This document shows positions 1-12,800 of a DNA stretch of 64,000 nt, piece after piece; within the stretch, counting starts at the first letter, position 1, and every line of letters begins with the position of its first letter. The translations under genes and the position numbers were made by a program. Source of the DNA: Ditylenchus dipsaci (Eukaryota; Nematoda; Chromadorea; Rhabditida; Anguinidae); contig SADC01000312.1 in NCBI GenBank assembly GCA_004194705.1, positions 186,001 through 250,000 of the forward strand, in the 5' to 3' direction. Under the pieces are notes generated by a model. The model did not search any database. It was not told the DNA's origin and saw nothing but the letters and a program-made list of their open reading frames with translations.

Positions 1-274
1 GTCCAGCATTGTCAATATACTTAAGAAAAGGCTTTTTAATTCTGACACTAACAGTCAAATTTGAAGTTCCGCTCGAGACAAAACATATTTGAATTTGAAT
101 TTTTTCGAATTTCAAATAATTTGCATCTCGAGTGGAATTTGACATTTGACAGCGAGTGCCAGAACCAAAGGGTAGTTTCTCAAGTGAACTGATCACGATG
201 AACAGGAATCCGATGTCAGAATTTCAGGTTTCATTACTGAATTTTTCCATTACATCTGTGTATTCAAATTTTAG

Positions 275-2997
275 CCTTATTGTGTGCTGGGCCAAACAAG
301 ATGAATCAGTAGATGTTCCACATCCTCCAAGCCACCCTGATGCTCGTATAAATAATGTTCTAAAGACGTGTAATGGAATGCAAGGCCTTATGTTTACTAC
401 ACAAAAGTCTGTTGATGGGACTAGTTCCAATTTCGCATAGACACTGTTTGGAACAACACGTACGTTTTACATTTACTGTCCTTTTTCATCAAAGACATTT
501 AAGATATTTGTTCGACATTCCTGAAAGCAAAAAATGCTTCAACGTGTTCCTTTTTGGATTTCAACACTACCCTGGCACCTATAAACAGCTCCGCAAAGAA
601 AAGTCAGAAAACTGGCGCCGAAAAAGAGACTCCGGCCCAAGGTGGACATCGGAAAATAGAATGGAAGCATCCCTTTCTAAATACATTGGTAAATTATTTG
701 TCTATTTTAACTGTCCCTTAATAGAAACTTTATTTCCAAATAACCGTGAAACTCATAACAATCACCATCCTAATGGGCTCGTTTTTCAGCCTATAACAAT
801 GATTTTGCATTGCTGTTTTTACGTTTTTTTTAAATTAATTTCTAATTTTATACACATTAGTTTCCTGACTTTTGCGTACAAACTTTTTTGACTGATTTTG
901 CGACATCAAGCTTCAATATTTGCAGTTCATCAAATGCAGATCGCACGTTAGTGATTGTTGAATTTTCAAAAATGGCTTTACGGACGCTATATATGCGGAC
1001 AATTCAGGTGATCTGAATCTGGACTAATGACGCTGGGGTCACATTTGATTTCGCGATATTTCATTATTTTTCTCTGACTTTGTTAGACTTTTTGGAAAAA
1101 AGTTTTCACCATTTGATAGCTAAGATTTCAGGCTACAGAATGGTATTTTCCGGGCCAGGATTTGGAAAAGTGTTGGCCAACGCACCGGCTTTTTGGTGAA
1201 AAAACATCTTTTTTAAAAACCAAACCAAGCTTTTCACCAAAAAGACAGCCCCTAGGCTTACAATTTTTAAGTCCCGGCCCGGAAAATAACATATTGTAGA
1301 CTGAAATCTTAGCTATCAGATGGTTAAAACTTTTTGTAAATGTCTGAAAAAGTCAGAGAAAATGAATGAAATATCGCGAAATGAAATGTGACCCTACCCT
1401 TATGACTAACACAAACCCAAAAGCCATGAAATTTTAACTGCAATGCTATTTCAAATAAAAAATTAATGTGAAAAACATTTTAAGTTTTTTTACAAATAAA
1501 TTTCGAAATATTTATAGAAAGCCCAGATGGTCTTCCTGTTGAAGCAAGCCTAGATGCCAACAATCGAATAAAAAACAGTACAGGTGGTTCTGTAAGGCTA
1601 GCAGACCAAGAAATTCAAATGTGGGCGAGAACTAACAAATACCTGTTTACGGTCCCCTTCCTTGCAAGTGGGTCTGGTCCATGCTGCAATCTCAAAGCTA
1701 AATTAGTAAATTTTTTCTTTTAATTTTTTGTATTGGAGATGATTGTAATTAAGATGGGACGAGAAGTATCCAAATGTTATTTTGAATGGCAGACAGTGAT
1801 GAATTTGACTGGCTCGCAAGAAAAAAAGTAGATGTCAAGTACAATATTGGCTATTACCAGCCAGGAAAAGATGATGAAACGACTGAAAACCAGGAAAAAT
1901 ATGGACCAAAACTAAACTTGACTATTGACAATTTGGCTCAGTTGGTTATGGGACCGGTTGGACAACCTATTCTTTCTAGAATTAAAGTAAATTTTCGTGC
2001 CAGTTAAAATTTTAATTCTAAATATACATATTAGAAGACTTTTATATAGACAAAATAAACACAGGAAAGACTTTAAAAACGTGTTGACAGGCTGAGACGA
2101 AAATTGATCCGCTTTTGCAATGTCACGTTCATGTAAATGCTTGAATGCCGAAAAAAATTGAGTATATGTTATCAAAATTTAAAATTTTGGTAGTTGTGGT
2201 TAAAATGAGGGTGTTGGCGGGGAATTCATGAGTACCCATAACTATCAATAGGCACAGACAAGCTCAAGGCGCCGATAGGCTTCTGTTAACCCTTTTCATT
2301 AATATCAGAACTTCTAAATTCCATGAAAAAACGCCTTAAAACAGAAATAGAAAAAAGTTTGCTTTGTTTTTTATATCACATTTGGATTTTTAGGTCATTT
2401 GTTGAATGAATTTAGAAGTTCTGATTGTTGATGCTCATTCAACTTTTAATTCTGCACAGATTTATCTGACATTGGAACATCGAGTTATCGGCAAAATATG
2501 GCTCAGAAACAATTTAAAAACAAAAACTTGGGTTGATCTGTTCCGTGTCAAGACTATTTTTTAAATCTACGCTTTCTTTAAAAGTGATAAAAGTCACCTG
2601 ATACGTATTTTTAAAATCATAAAAATGTCTTATAAATTAATTTTTAAGATCAAATTTTTTCAGACCGACTTTTCGAAAACTAAAATGTATGGATACATGA
2701 TAGATTATTTGAGATTGGAAGTTCTTGATCCTGAGAAACCTGAACCTCAAACTAATTATAATAAGCCACTTGCACCTGAGTTCAACGTGCCTTATGAATT
2801 TCGGCAGCTGGTGTATGTGTGTTTCGAGGCAGAAGTCAAAACAGGAGTTGTTTCCATTTCATTGATTACATGAGCAAAGACGCTTTGGATGTTGGCGACA
2901 ACCTCAAAAATCTGAAAGCTACTCTGGACTTCATTCGAAAAAGAGAAAAGAAAACAAATATCCATTTGAGGAAGACTACAAGAAGTGCAATAAATGA
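275..2997 (+). CDS. Gene A: multi-exon member of an unrecognised family (5' partial)
   Basis: I do not recognise the protein. Proposed exons are 275-459, 504-688, 1518-1705, 1754-1986 and 2664-2997. All junctions are GT..AG, with phases 2, 1, 0, 0, and the same exon order occurs in the genes at 14540-6804 and 27952-38522. Landmarks are LIVCWA at the start of the first visible exon, FDIPES in the next, GPCC near the end of the third, SKCYFEW near the start of the fourth, and RQLVYVCF plus a terminal KYPFEEDYKKC in the last. The 44-bp intron 460-503 is very short. Frame breaks lie near 431-433, in the A7 run 1821-1827, near 2857-2859 and near 2946-2954. The first exon is not found and probably lies upstream of the window. 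AATAAA follows at 3061. Exon homology is well supported; function is unknown. Confidence 0.66.
1025..1407. repeat. Long-stem hairpin MITE in the intron 689-1517 of gene A
   Basis: Two inverted arms of about 130 bp match. The left arm runs from the GGGGTCACATTTG region through TTGATAGCTAAGATTTCAG; the right arm runs from CTGAAATCTTAGCTATCA to ATGAAATGTGACCCTA. The loop is about 100 bp and contains a second inner inverted match (CTTTTTGGTGAAAA / TTTTCACCAAAAAG). No coding capacity is seen, so this is a non-autonomous DNA element. The superfamily is not assigned. Confidence 0.7.
2390..2540. repeat. Dispersed repeat in the last intron of gene A; second copy at 3765-3935
   Basis: The segment from GAATTTAGAAGTTCTGAT through AATATGGCTC reappears, diverged, at 3765-3935 (GAATTCAGAAATTCTGAT ... 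AATATGGCTC). A short inverted version of the first block (CAGAACTTCTAAATTCC) lies just upstream near 2307. No family was assigned. Confidence 0.5.
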
Positions 2998-3257
2998 TTA
3001 AAGTGCCCTAATCTAACAAAAATTTGTTTTAAAAAACTTAAGTTTTAAGTATATGATCAAAATAAATCTTGTAATTGCAAAAATATAATTTTAATGGTAA
3101 TTTTCTAGCGTTTTTTTTATTTTTATATACAGGAAAACCTTGTCTTAACAAAACCTCTGGGGACCAGATAACTTTTTTCTGTCTAGTACGGTGTTTCGTT
3201 AAGTGGAAGCTTTGTTAAAGGGGGGGGGGCGGTTGAAAACTACTTAGGTTTGAAAAG

Positions 3258-3350
3258 TGGCTTCCATGGCGCAGGGCGTGAGCGCTCGCGCTTTTTGGCC
3301 CAAATGGTGTTTTTTCGGTGTTGCAGGTTCAATCCCACGTAGTGGCACAC
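3258..3350 (+). repeat. tRNA-related SINE head or tRNA pseudogene
   Basis: An A-box-like ATGGCGCAGGGCGTGAG is followed about 60 bp later by a B-box-like GGTTCAATCCC and then a short T-rich tail. The promoter boxes match RNA polymerase III tRNA signals. The acceptor stem does not pair and the anticodon arm is overlong, so I do not call it a functional tRNA. A reversed copy of the B-box end sits at 4312-4336, flanking the mariner-type elements symmetrically. Confidence 0.55.
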
Positions 3351-3462
3351 TATTTTTTTTGGCTTGTTTGATCATTTCTAGGGCAATTTGGGTCGCTGAT
3401 TCCGAATCGGGCGTCAAAAAAGTCTAATTACCTACCTAATTACCAAAAAAATAGTGTGCAGC

Positions 3463-3717
3463 TACAGGGTGGCGCAAAAAACGCGGCCATTTGAAAAAAA
3501 TATGCGTAGGTAGCTCCTTGTCACATCAATTTCCCCAGGAAAATCGATGGCAGTGGTTAAGCTACCTAGGAGCTTTGTGGTGTTTCTCTTCATTACAGCC
3601 GACATTGTTGTGGAGGTTTCAGAGGGCTTGCCACCCAAAAATCGGAAACTGACCGAGCATGGGGTTACGTACTTCAATTATTTTAAGGTGGCCAATTTTT
3701 TTTTGTGCCACCCTGTA
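3463..3717. mobile_element. mariner-type MITE with CAGGGTGGCGCAAAA ends
   Basis: The terminal inverted repeats CAGGGTGGCGCAAAAAA and TTTTTTTTGTGCCACCCTG are bounded by TA on both sides, the Tc1/mariner target duplication. A short internal reading frame exists, but I see no transposase motif in it. A second right-end fragment with the same GCGCCACCCTGTA end lies at 4264-4313. Confidence 0.7.
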
Positions 3718-4556
3718 GGTGCTCTAGACTAATAAAAATTTTTTCGATTTTTTTCCATTTCGATTTTCAGGGCATTTTTTGAAGGAATTCAGAAATTCTG
3801 ATATTCATGATGTGAATCCAACTTTTCATTCTGCACAATTTGTTCTGAGGTTGTAACACCGATTTGTGAAGGAAATATGGCTCTGCAACCACATTAGAGA
3901 TAAATAAAACTGGGGTAAATCCTTTCTAATGACAAATCAGCTTTTTAATGACATGTTGGTGTAGGGTTTATGATAACTAAGTGTACAATTTTTGACCCAA
4001 AGAAACAATTAGGATATTTTTACAAAACGATTTTTTTGACTAAAATAGGCAAAATTAGGTAGGATACAACTTTTTGTTCAGCAAACCTGACATACCGTTT
4101 GAAAGAGCAACTCAAAATGCACCGAAAAGGGCTTCAAAGTATAGAAAAAGAAGGGCTTTCAAATGTTAAGCGACTGTTTCAAAAAAATTAACAATATTTC
4201 GAAAAGCATTTAAACGACAATTTTTTTCACCGCTAGACTAAACTGAAATTTAATAGCAAGAGGTTACCTACTCAACTTTTTTAAAGTGGCCGATTTTTTT
4301 TGCGCCACCCTGTACGTGGGATTGAACCTGCCACACAAACCAAAATAAACCGAAACAACATGTTGAACGTTATGTTCTAGTGATTATAAATCACATTACG
4401 ACAGTGAAAGATGTGGAGCAGTGAAAGTCGGATAAGTTGTCCGATCTGTCATTTTTAAGCAACGTTGGGATCCAATAGTGAATAGTTCGTAATTTTGAAC
4501 AAATTCACAATTTATTTTCTACACAATAAGCGCAAACAAAAAAACAATTCGAAAAT

Positions 4557-5801
4557 GGCTGTAACTAATTTACCCCCCCAAATTACTGATTTACCCCGCT
4601 AATTTATTTTTTTACCCCGCCAAATTTGAATTTTGAGCAAAATACTTGTTTACCCCGCCAAATTACTGATTTACCCGCCAAATTACTGATTTACCCCGCC
4701 AAATTACTGATTTACCCCGCCAAATTATTCATTCACCCCGCAAATTTGAATTTTGAGCAAAATACTTGTTTACCCACCAAATTACTGATTTACCCCGCCA
4801 AACTTCCTAGGTTGCTGGCTTCTCTGATGCAGACAAAACTTTCTTTCCAACTTATGCTGCAATTTCTTCGCATGAGGACACTTGCAGTTACAAGGGCTTT
4901 CTGGAGGCTATTTCTCAAGCAGGCAACTACAAACCAGAGCTACTTGTCGCTGATGGGGCAACACAAATCACTGCTGGTAAACAGGCAATAGTTACAAGAT
5001 AAAATGTAAAGGTGTTTTTTAGCTTGCCATCAAGTGTTTCCAAGTGCAAAGCGAGGTATGTGCTACGCTTACGTGACAATGGATCTGAACAGGATTTTCC
5101 GAACGCTAGAATATACCAAGAAGCCTGTGAAGAGATCAAAAATGATGTGGCAAAACTTGCTATGCTTCACTCCTTGCTGCTTATGGAAATTGAAAAGCTG
5201 ATTGATCCTTTACCGTGACCACTCGAGCCACGAATGGAGAGAGGGAGAAAAAGAAAGTTGGTCAAGCATTGGAGCGAATTTAGTTATCATTTATACAGTA
5301 CATATGATTTTGCTTGAATTTGATGTCAACTGTTTGCTTTTTGGTAATAAAGTATTCTTGTCATGGTTTTATCTCTTTCCATTTTACTTATTGAAGCAGG
5401 GTAGGTTATAACAACTTGAGACTTTACTGGTACTTGATATGAAGATATCGAAAAAATAGTGGTCTCACCTAATGAGACAAATCATGTATTCTTGGCTAAC
5501 TTTCTATTTATTTCCTCTTGGTTTTGGCAACCTTTTTCTCATTCCAAGAAGCAGCAGGTCTTTTTACATCTAAAGCTAGTACTTAAAGATGAAAATCAAC
5601 ATAGGCAGAATACAAACATCCCAAGTAAAGTAAAATTTGACGGGGTAAAATGAATAATTTAGCGGAGTAAATGAATAATTTAGCGGGGTAAATCAGTAAT
5701 TTGGTGGGTAAACGAGTATTTTGCTCAAAATTCAAATTTGGCGGGTAAAAATAAATTGGTGGGGTAAATCAGTAATTTGGCGGGGTAAAACAATTTGAGC
5801 C
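4557..5801 (+). mobile_element. Foldback Mutator-like element 1 (tandem-repeat inverted arms, encodes transposase remains)
   Basis: The left arm (about 4565-4800) is an array of a roughly 21-bp unit, TTTACCCCGCCAAATTACTGA and variants. The right arm (about 5640-5790) is the same unit inverted. The ends are GGCTG...GAGCC, and the element is flanked by a perfect 10-bp duplication, ATTCGAAAAT, at 4547-4556 and 5802-5811. A duplication of that size is typical of Mutator-like elements. The interior encodes the transposase fragment at 4811-5215. In animals and plants, foldback elements with tandem-repeat arms are known to be Mutator relatives, which agrees with the content here. Confidence 0.85.
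4811..5215 (+). pseudogene. MULE transposase fragment inside foldback element 1
   Basis: The frame starting at 4811 (GTT GCT GGC) reads FFPTYAAISSHED, then YKGFLEAI and LLVADGA before a stop at 5000-5002. This is the usual MULE-domain pattern: a strand, the SHED motif, a helix, and the second catalytic aspartate in an (A/S)DG motif. After a frame change it continues as VFPSAKRGMCYAYV, matching the C-x-x-H/Y block of the family. The DGTF-like first catalytic motif is not seen upstream, because tandem repeats begin there. It is a truncated, frame-broken relic about 130 residues long, against several hundred in an intact transposase. Confidence 0.72.
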
Positions 5802-5830
5802 ATTCGAAAATATTATTGACAAAATGTGTG

Positions 5831-5950
5831 TGGTCCCGCGCGCATTCAAACCTTTCGAATTGTCATGATAAGGAAAAGACAGGGTCCTTTAAAGGACCCT
5901 GTCTCTTTCTTATTATGGCAATTTCAAAGCTTCGAATGCGCCTGGGACCA
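5831..5950. mobile_element. 120-bp near-perfect palindromic MITE
   Basis: The arms TGGTCCCGCGCGCATTC and GAATGCGCCTGGGACCA pair, with the centre at GGTCCTTTAAAGGACC (about 5890/5891). Half-copies of the same family lie near 39270-39335 and 39760-39800, again beside a foldback element. Confidence 0.75.
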
Positions 5951-6683
5951 AAAGAAATAGCAAATGGTCAGGGGTTTCCAAACAACTTTTTCAAAAAGTT
6001 TCGTTAAAAAAAAAGTTCGGCCTGTATTTATTTAATTATGTTCAACCAAGAATATTTTTATCCAATAACCACAACCAAAAACATATCATTTCGAGAAGTC
6101 ACAGCAGTATTGTTAAATTTCTCTTTCTCGTATTGCTGGATGACCAAAAGGCACAATGAGCTTCAGTCAGAGGAATACACGGCCTCCTCGGCGCCTATTT
6201 CTTTATCACCAGCGCCTTCGGCTCTACCCAGGTACACGTTCACAATACAAGCAAGAAATAGGCTAACTTTTCATTGCCATCGCCTTATTATCACTTCCAC
6301 ACCGGTCGTGACCCTTGCGAAAAATACTCGAAAATGACTCTGGATGCATAAAAATGTATGCATACCAGAGTTTCTTTACGCGGTTGGTCCGAGTTATCAA
6401 AACTGTGTTCAAATTCCATCTTTTTAGGTCTTGTTGTACAAATCTATAAATTTGCATTTTTTGGACTACAGGGTGGACCAAGGCAAAAGTGTATTTTTCA
6501 GCAAAAATTTTTTTTTGAAAAGTGTCGACCGCGCCCTGAAAACACGTTTTAAGCACGTTTCAGATGCTATAGCGTTGAAATAACACCAATTTGGGCCATT
6601 TTGAGACACTTCACAATTGTGTACTTTAGCCATGTTTTCAAGTTCAAATAAACTATCTGATTGTTTTGCATTCATCCAATATT
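5951..6683. other. Intergenic space between convergent genes A and C
   Basis: No gene is seen. It contains one partial copy of the GACTCTGGATGCAT...GCATACCAGAGTTT hairpin repeat at about 6306-6390 and a CAGGGTGGACCAAGGC-like stretch at about 6468. The remainder is AT-rich with only short open frames. Confidence 0.5.
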
Positions 6684-6689
6684 TTTATT
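6684..6689 (-). terminator. Candidate polyadenylation signal of gene C
   Basis: AATAAA on the minus strand, about 115 bp beyond the stop codon of gene C. The position is plausible, but the hexamer is common in AT-rich DNA. Confidence 0.35.
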
Positions 6690-6803
6690 ACTCAAAAAAT
6701 TAATAAAACATACTATTTGTTTTCATGCATTATTGTTAATTACTGTTTTTTGCTGAGTGTCATAGAAAAATAAAGAATTGTTGTAATGATTCAGTCGATT
6801 AGT

Positions 6804-9800
6804 TTAGCAGTCTTTGTCATCATCTGCTGATGGATATCCATTTTTGCTTTCCAGACTCTCAATATCTTTCAAATATTCTGGGTTATTGGTAAAAACATCG
6901 ACGACATTGAGTTTAGTCTCCAGACCATAGCAGACATATACCAGCTGTCTAAGTTGAGTCATGCCACCACGATGAGCATCAAAGACAGGATCACAGGGAA
7001 TGTCTTTTGAAAACAAAATATTTTCCAATTTCAGATTACCATTCTTTTTAGCTCAGTTATCACATTTTCCAACAAGTGTTCATCTGTGCTTGGTACATCG
7101 TAATCATCTTCGATTTCCTTCTTTTTAGTTGGAATATCGAAAACAGCATAAAGTGGTCCTGTAATGAAAACAGTGGCTATAATTTTTGAAAAATAAAATT
7201 ATGATTTTTTTTTTTGTTTACCGTAAATCCTCTAATATAAGACCCCCTGTGATTCAAAATCGTGTTCTTGGCATTGTGTTTTTGACCCAATTTTTGAAGA
7301 TTTCTTTTATACAAGTTACCATTCATCTTGTAGCTAGTGAGAAAAGCCACAAAATAGTTGGTAATTAACCCGACAGCGATCTTGGAAAATATGTCAAAAA
7401 CACAATGCCACGAACACGTTTTTTGAATTTATGGGGAGGGGGTCTTATATTAGAGGATTTACGGTAACTTTTCATTTTATTTTCGTTTCATAAAAAAATC
7501 CGATGAAATCTATAGAGCATTAAGAAATCTTCAGTTGAAATGCAAATATTCCTCAAATGCTAATAATGAAACTCAACTATTTACAGTATTTTGAAACTTA
7601 TTAACAAAACTCGTCTCATAATTTTTTGTAACGATTGGGGTTATTAAAAAATATCAAGAGGACACTTTCTTTGAGCACTGATTTGTTTTGCTAATACCTT
7701 TATCTCAGCTAGAATCCAGTCTCTGATTTGTGAATCTCCATCTGTGTTCAAAAATGGTCCAAACTCTTTCTGATATTCATTCTTTTGGCTTGCATCCATA
7801 TCTGCTTCAACCGCTTTTCAGTAAAACCAGTAGTGATGTCAAGTCTAGGTGGTCTGAGTCGAGGCACACAGGCTTTAGTAGTATCTGGAACTTCAGCCCA
7901 CGCAAAGTAGCACTTGGACAGAGCAGGACTAGTCTTAAACACAACAAATATTTCTTCTTTTTTGAAAATTGAGTGCTTACCAATGTCACATTAAGTTTAC
8001 AACAAGCACCTCCCGGATGCACTTTGAACTTTGCCGAAACTAATGGTTTTCCAAATTTGTTTTGATCTTCACCAGAAACATACACTTCATTTAATTTAAA
8101 AGAATTTTTGTGCCATCATTGGAATTTGTCAAAGCCTTATCCACTTTTTGATGGTAGTAGTGATAGTCTAATTTGTTAATTTCTAAAAAAATATGTTTTT
8201 TATAAAATGTTTTTATAATAAAAGATTCATGAATTATTTCAATCTGCTTTTTTTAAACAATTCATTAAACATTTTTCTAATTTTACGAGTAATTTTTAGT
8301 GGTTTCGCCTACTCATTTAGTGGTTTTTAACTGTTTTTCATCCAAAGCCGACTTTACTTTCAGTGGTCTTGATTACCGTATTTTCTGTAATAAACGCCCC
8401 CCCCCCTCGTTCAAAATCGTGTTCTTGGCATTGTGTTTTTGACCCACTTTTTGATTACTTCTCTCAAGCAAATTACCCTCATTTTGTAGCTCATCTCACT
8501 GGCTACAAAATGAGGGGTAATTTGCCTGAGAGAAGTATTCAAAAAGTGGGTCAAAAACACAATGCCAAGAACACGATTTTGAACGAGGGGGGGGGCGTTT
8601 ATTACAGGAAATACGGTAAGTTATTAATTTAGGTCTTAAATTTGAATAATGCTCGCTAAAAGTATCAAAAAATCGAAGTTGACAGTTTTCTGGTGTTTTC
8701 TTAATTGATTTATCCTCCTTAATTGCACTATTTGGTTTATCTTTTAAAGCTTTACTTTCTAACCAAGTTTCGCATCTGAAAATTTCTTTTTAAAAGTGAT
8801 GGGACAATTAGTATTACATGTGAGTCACTTTAAAAATTACTACAGATTAAACTAATTGAATCATCACATATGTTGCAACTAGAAGACAACTCAAAAGTGT
8901 CATTCTAGTTATATTTCAACATAAAAGGATTGATAATCAAGTAATAGTTAATGCATGAAGTCAAAGTCGAAAGTAAAAAGTCAGAAGGTTTTAGCTAGAA
9001 TTTCATTTTTTTCTGTCTAGCTATAAAAACATACTTGAAACCATGCTTATCCGACTTTTTGGGGGGGGGGGACGGGGGGTGACGAATCGGGTACGGACTC
9101 GATAGGAGCTGTGTTTTGCGGGTAAAAAAGCCTCCGAAGTTTGGAGTTGGCATAATTTTTGCAAATTTTTGACCACCTCCAAACTTCGGGGCCTTTTTAC
9201 TCGCAAAACACAGCTCCTATCGAGTTCGTACTCGATTACCTCCCTCCTGAAATACCGTGAAAAAAGCGAAAATGGGTTTTTGGAAAACAATTCCCTGAAA
9301 ATCAAAAAAAAATCATTACTAAACGATGCGCCGAAACGTGCTGTAAAAGTTTTTTCATGACCCTAAGCGTAAAAAATGCTTGAAGTGTAGAAAAAATCAA
9401 TTAAAATAAGTCGCTGATTTGAAGTTGCAGGCCTGCATGGAGGAGATTAAGCATCTTTATCTCTTTTCATCTTTATCTCGATTTTGCATTAATTGCGTCA
9501 ATAATTGTATGAAAGTTTACCAAAAGAGGTTATAGCTGGTAATTTCAGTTTAGAGTCAGTCAGTGATGCAGGAATAGTGCGTTTTTTGTCTGCTGGAGAA
9601 TTATAAGTTTTCAGAAGGAGCCAGAACATAAAACACTTTGGTCTCTTTGGCGGTTCTTCAAACATGTACCTATAAAGGCAAAAATTTGATTTTTTCATTT
9701 TTTATGCTTGAATAGTAGCATAAACAATAATACTTATGAAATTCTTATATTAGGGTGTTTATTGCCAAAGAAAATATTTACGTGGTGTTCCAAGCAGTGT

Positions 9801-12800
9801 CAATTGAAACAGTCTCTTGTCACCTGACTTTAGTGTTCTGATTCTGATACCGTTGTTCCCTTTTTCACATTTGCTTATAATGTCATTTTGACGTTTGTCT
9901 TCTTCAAAATTAGGTTCGTAAGGCCAACACAAAAACATTCTAAATGGAACAAATTAAAAAAAAAACTATTTTTAACTAGCCCATTCTCGCAGGTCGGACC
10001 AGTTTTGCAAATCTTTATTCCAATGTAGCTATCTTAAACAAATTATTAATATATAAATGCGAAAACGATCACTCTATAGTAACTTCAGGCTTTTTTTTAA
10101 TTTAAAAAGACTGGAAAACACCATAAATAATACGCCTTAAACAATTCAGTGAGTTAATCCAAAATTTGAGTCAAAATTATTTAATTGAATTAGAAATATT
10201 TTTAATTCACAAACAAAACCTTTTAAAATTTATATTTTATTGTTCATACAGTCAACCCTCGATCAACCGGCACTCTTAGACCAGCCGTTTTATCGAAGGC
10301 GTCAATAGTTGAAAGTTAACTGTCGAGCTTACAGTTAAGTTTTAGGTTTATTAAGAAGTGCGTAAAAAATACATAAAATCTATTATCTCATCCAGAATTT
10401 GTCCGTTACGGATGTCCGTTGCGCATCCGGCAAAAATATCATGGGTACCGGTTTAAAAAACAATTTTTCTCGACTGGGACCGTCATCAGGGTGCTGTTTC
10501 ACCGAAGTCGTCGCTTTATCGAAGTGCCGGTTTATCGAGGATTGACTGTACCATATTTTCATAAACTAATAATTTTATAAAAGTTTTTTTTGTGATTTTA
10601 CAAAAATTAAAATTAATATGGCTAACCGTCTAGTCCTTTTTCTTTTCTAACCAATCGAGCTTCAAACTCAATTAAAGATCCAGCGCTTTGAGAGCCAAAT
10701 AAATGCCTAAATTTTTTGTGTCTAAATCTTTTACAAGAATCTTAAAGTTGTACTACAAATTTTGAACTTTTCTTTGTACGTAAGGTTGTATTCACTTTTA
10801 AAGTGGGCACTCTTTCATAAAATGATTTCAGACTAAAAATCAGTTGTGTGGAGACCAGTGTTCTCAATAGTCAGAGGCAGAATGGAAAGTCAGAATGAAA
10901 TTCAAAAATTCTGACAGTCAGAAAGCGCGGGAAATTATTCTGACTGTCAGACTCTTTCTGACTCTCAGAAATGACGATCAGACAGGGAAAAAACAGCGTG
11001 ATCTGATCGATTTTTTTTCTGACTCTCATTTCTGACAGTCAGAATAATTTCCCGCGCTTTCTGACTGTCAGAATTTTTGAATTTCATTCTGACTTTCCAT
11101 TCTGCCTCTGACTATTGAGAACACTGGTGGAGACACAAAATGTTCATGCTTTCGTTTGTTGACAGTTTTTTTAAAGTTCAAATAATTTTTGTTCGATTAT
11201 TAATTCCTCGTTCATGGCTCTGACTTTTTTATGACTGGGAAAATTAGTACGCACCCCCAAAAAGTTCGTTCCTCAGTTGGGTCCGACACTTTTTTAGCGC
11301 AATTTTTAAAGTGTATCATCGGTTTCGATTTGTCGGTCTAGTTTCAAATATCGCAAGGATTCGGGTTTCGCCTATCGTTTTTAAGAAATGATATAGTTTC
11401 GCCATTTTAACCGCAAACTTCGATAGTACGTACACCTAAATTCAGTTTTTTAGAATTTAGGTGTATGTACCATCGAATGTTGCGGGTCAAAATGGGAAAA
11501 CTACCGTATCTATTCTAATAGAAGAGCATGCTCTTCTATTTTTCAACCACTCTCGGGGATGCTCTTCTATTAAAGACTGCTGTTTTATTAGAATAAATAC
11601 GGTATATCATTTTTAAAAAACGATCGGCAAAATCCGAATCCTTGCAATATTTGGGGCAGTAGCGTTTCATTTAGGGTTGGACGCGGTCGGGTAATTTGGC
11701 TCAACCGGTTCCCGGGTACCGGGTTTTCACGGACCCGGTTCTCGGTTCGGGTAGCATTTTACCGGTCGGGTACCCGACCGGGTATGCGGGTAATGCAACT
11801 TAACTTTGGAAGCTTTGGAACCTATCAAGATCCTTGCATTTGAGATACAGTCAAACCTCTCTATAACGGCACCCCTGTGGACCGCCTCAGGGTGCCGTTA
11901 TAGAGAGGTGCCGTTATCAGGAGGTGCCGTTATAGACATGGTTTTGTACAAGATCCGGGAAGGTCGAGGGAGACCAATGAGAAAAAATTCAGACCCTTAT
12001 TGTGAGTTTGAACCCTGGCCCTATCCTTCAATGGAATAAGGGCAAGGTTCGTTACCGTCCTTTTTAAAAAGATTTGTCCTTTTTTCGGGACCCAAAATCG
12101 TTTTTATTTTTGAAGTTTTTAGTCAAAATCTTTTTTTTTCGCTTCAAAATAGCATTAAGCATTGGATAAAATGAAATAAATCTTTTTTTACCCAAATGTC
12201 CTTTTTTCGAAATTTTCATTACGAGCCCTGAATAAGGGTGTATTCCTTACCCCCCCCCTGATTTCTGGTGAAATTTCCAATGAAATTACCAACCGAGATA
12301 CGGTTTACTGAACACAAAAAGTGGCAAATTAATCATAACAACACTGCTAGCAACCTGCTAGCAACAATCTACACTTAGAAATGACTTAGAAATAACTAGG
12401 ATTGTAAACATGCTCGAGCAGATTGGTTTGAAGCATATACTCGAGCATTTGCGTTTTTTCGAGCGTATTCGAAATATGCTCGACATATTTTGACCGTTCA
12501 CTGTGGCCGTACAGTTAACTGTACAATTAAACTGGTTTCTATTTCAAGGGTTGACTGTGGGCCGAGCATATGCTTGAAATTAACCAATCTGCTCGAGCAC
12601 ATGCTCGTTTCACAACCCTAGCAACAACTGTGTGCCATTTTACAATACGATCCTGTCGAGACAATTTTCGACTTACAAACTTCAATCAAATTTTCAAAGT
12701 TTAAACTTCAAACTTAAATTAAACTTTCAAATTGGCATTTCTATCCAATGCTTATTTGGAACCGGAACCGGTCGGTTCCTGGACCCGGTTCTCGGTTCTT

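Noticed and set aside
153..227. Candidate upstream exon of gene A (acceptor at 152, donor at 228)
   Set aside because: Its open frame does not join the next exon in the phase 2 seen in genes B and C, and the phase-correct frame has a stop.
4626..4800. Could the TTTACCCCGCCAAATTACTGA repeats be a CRISPR array?
   Set aside because: Repeats are directly adjacent or degenerate, without unique equal-length spacers, and are mirrored at the other end of a transposon in a eukaryotic genome.
8690..8770. Possible exon 4 of gene C beginning after TTGGTTAG on the minus strand
   Set aside because: The segment 8182-7981 aligns better with exon 4 of A and B and has the right phase. The 8.7-kb frame needs an ending inside a MITE.
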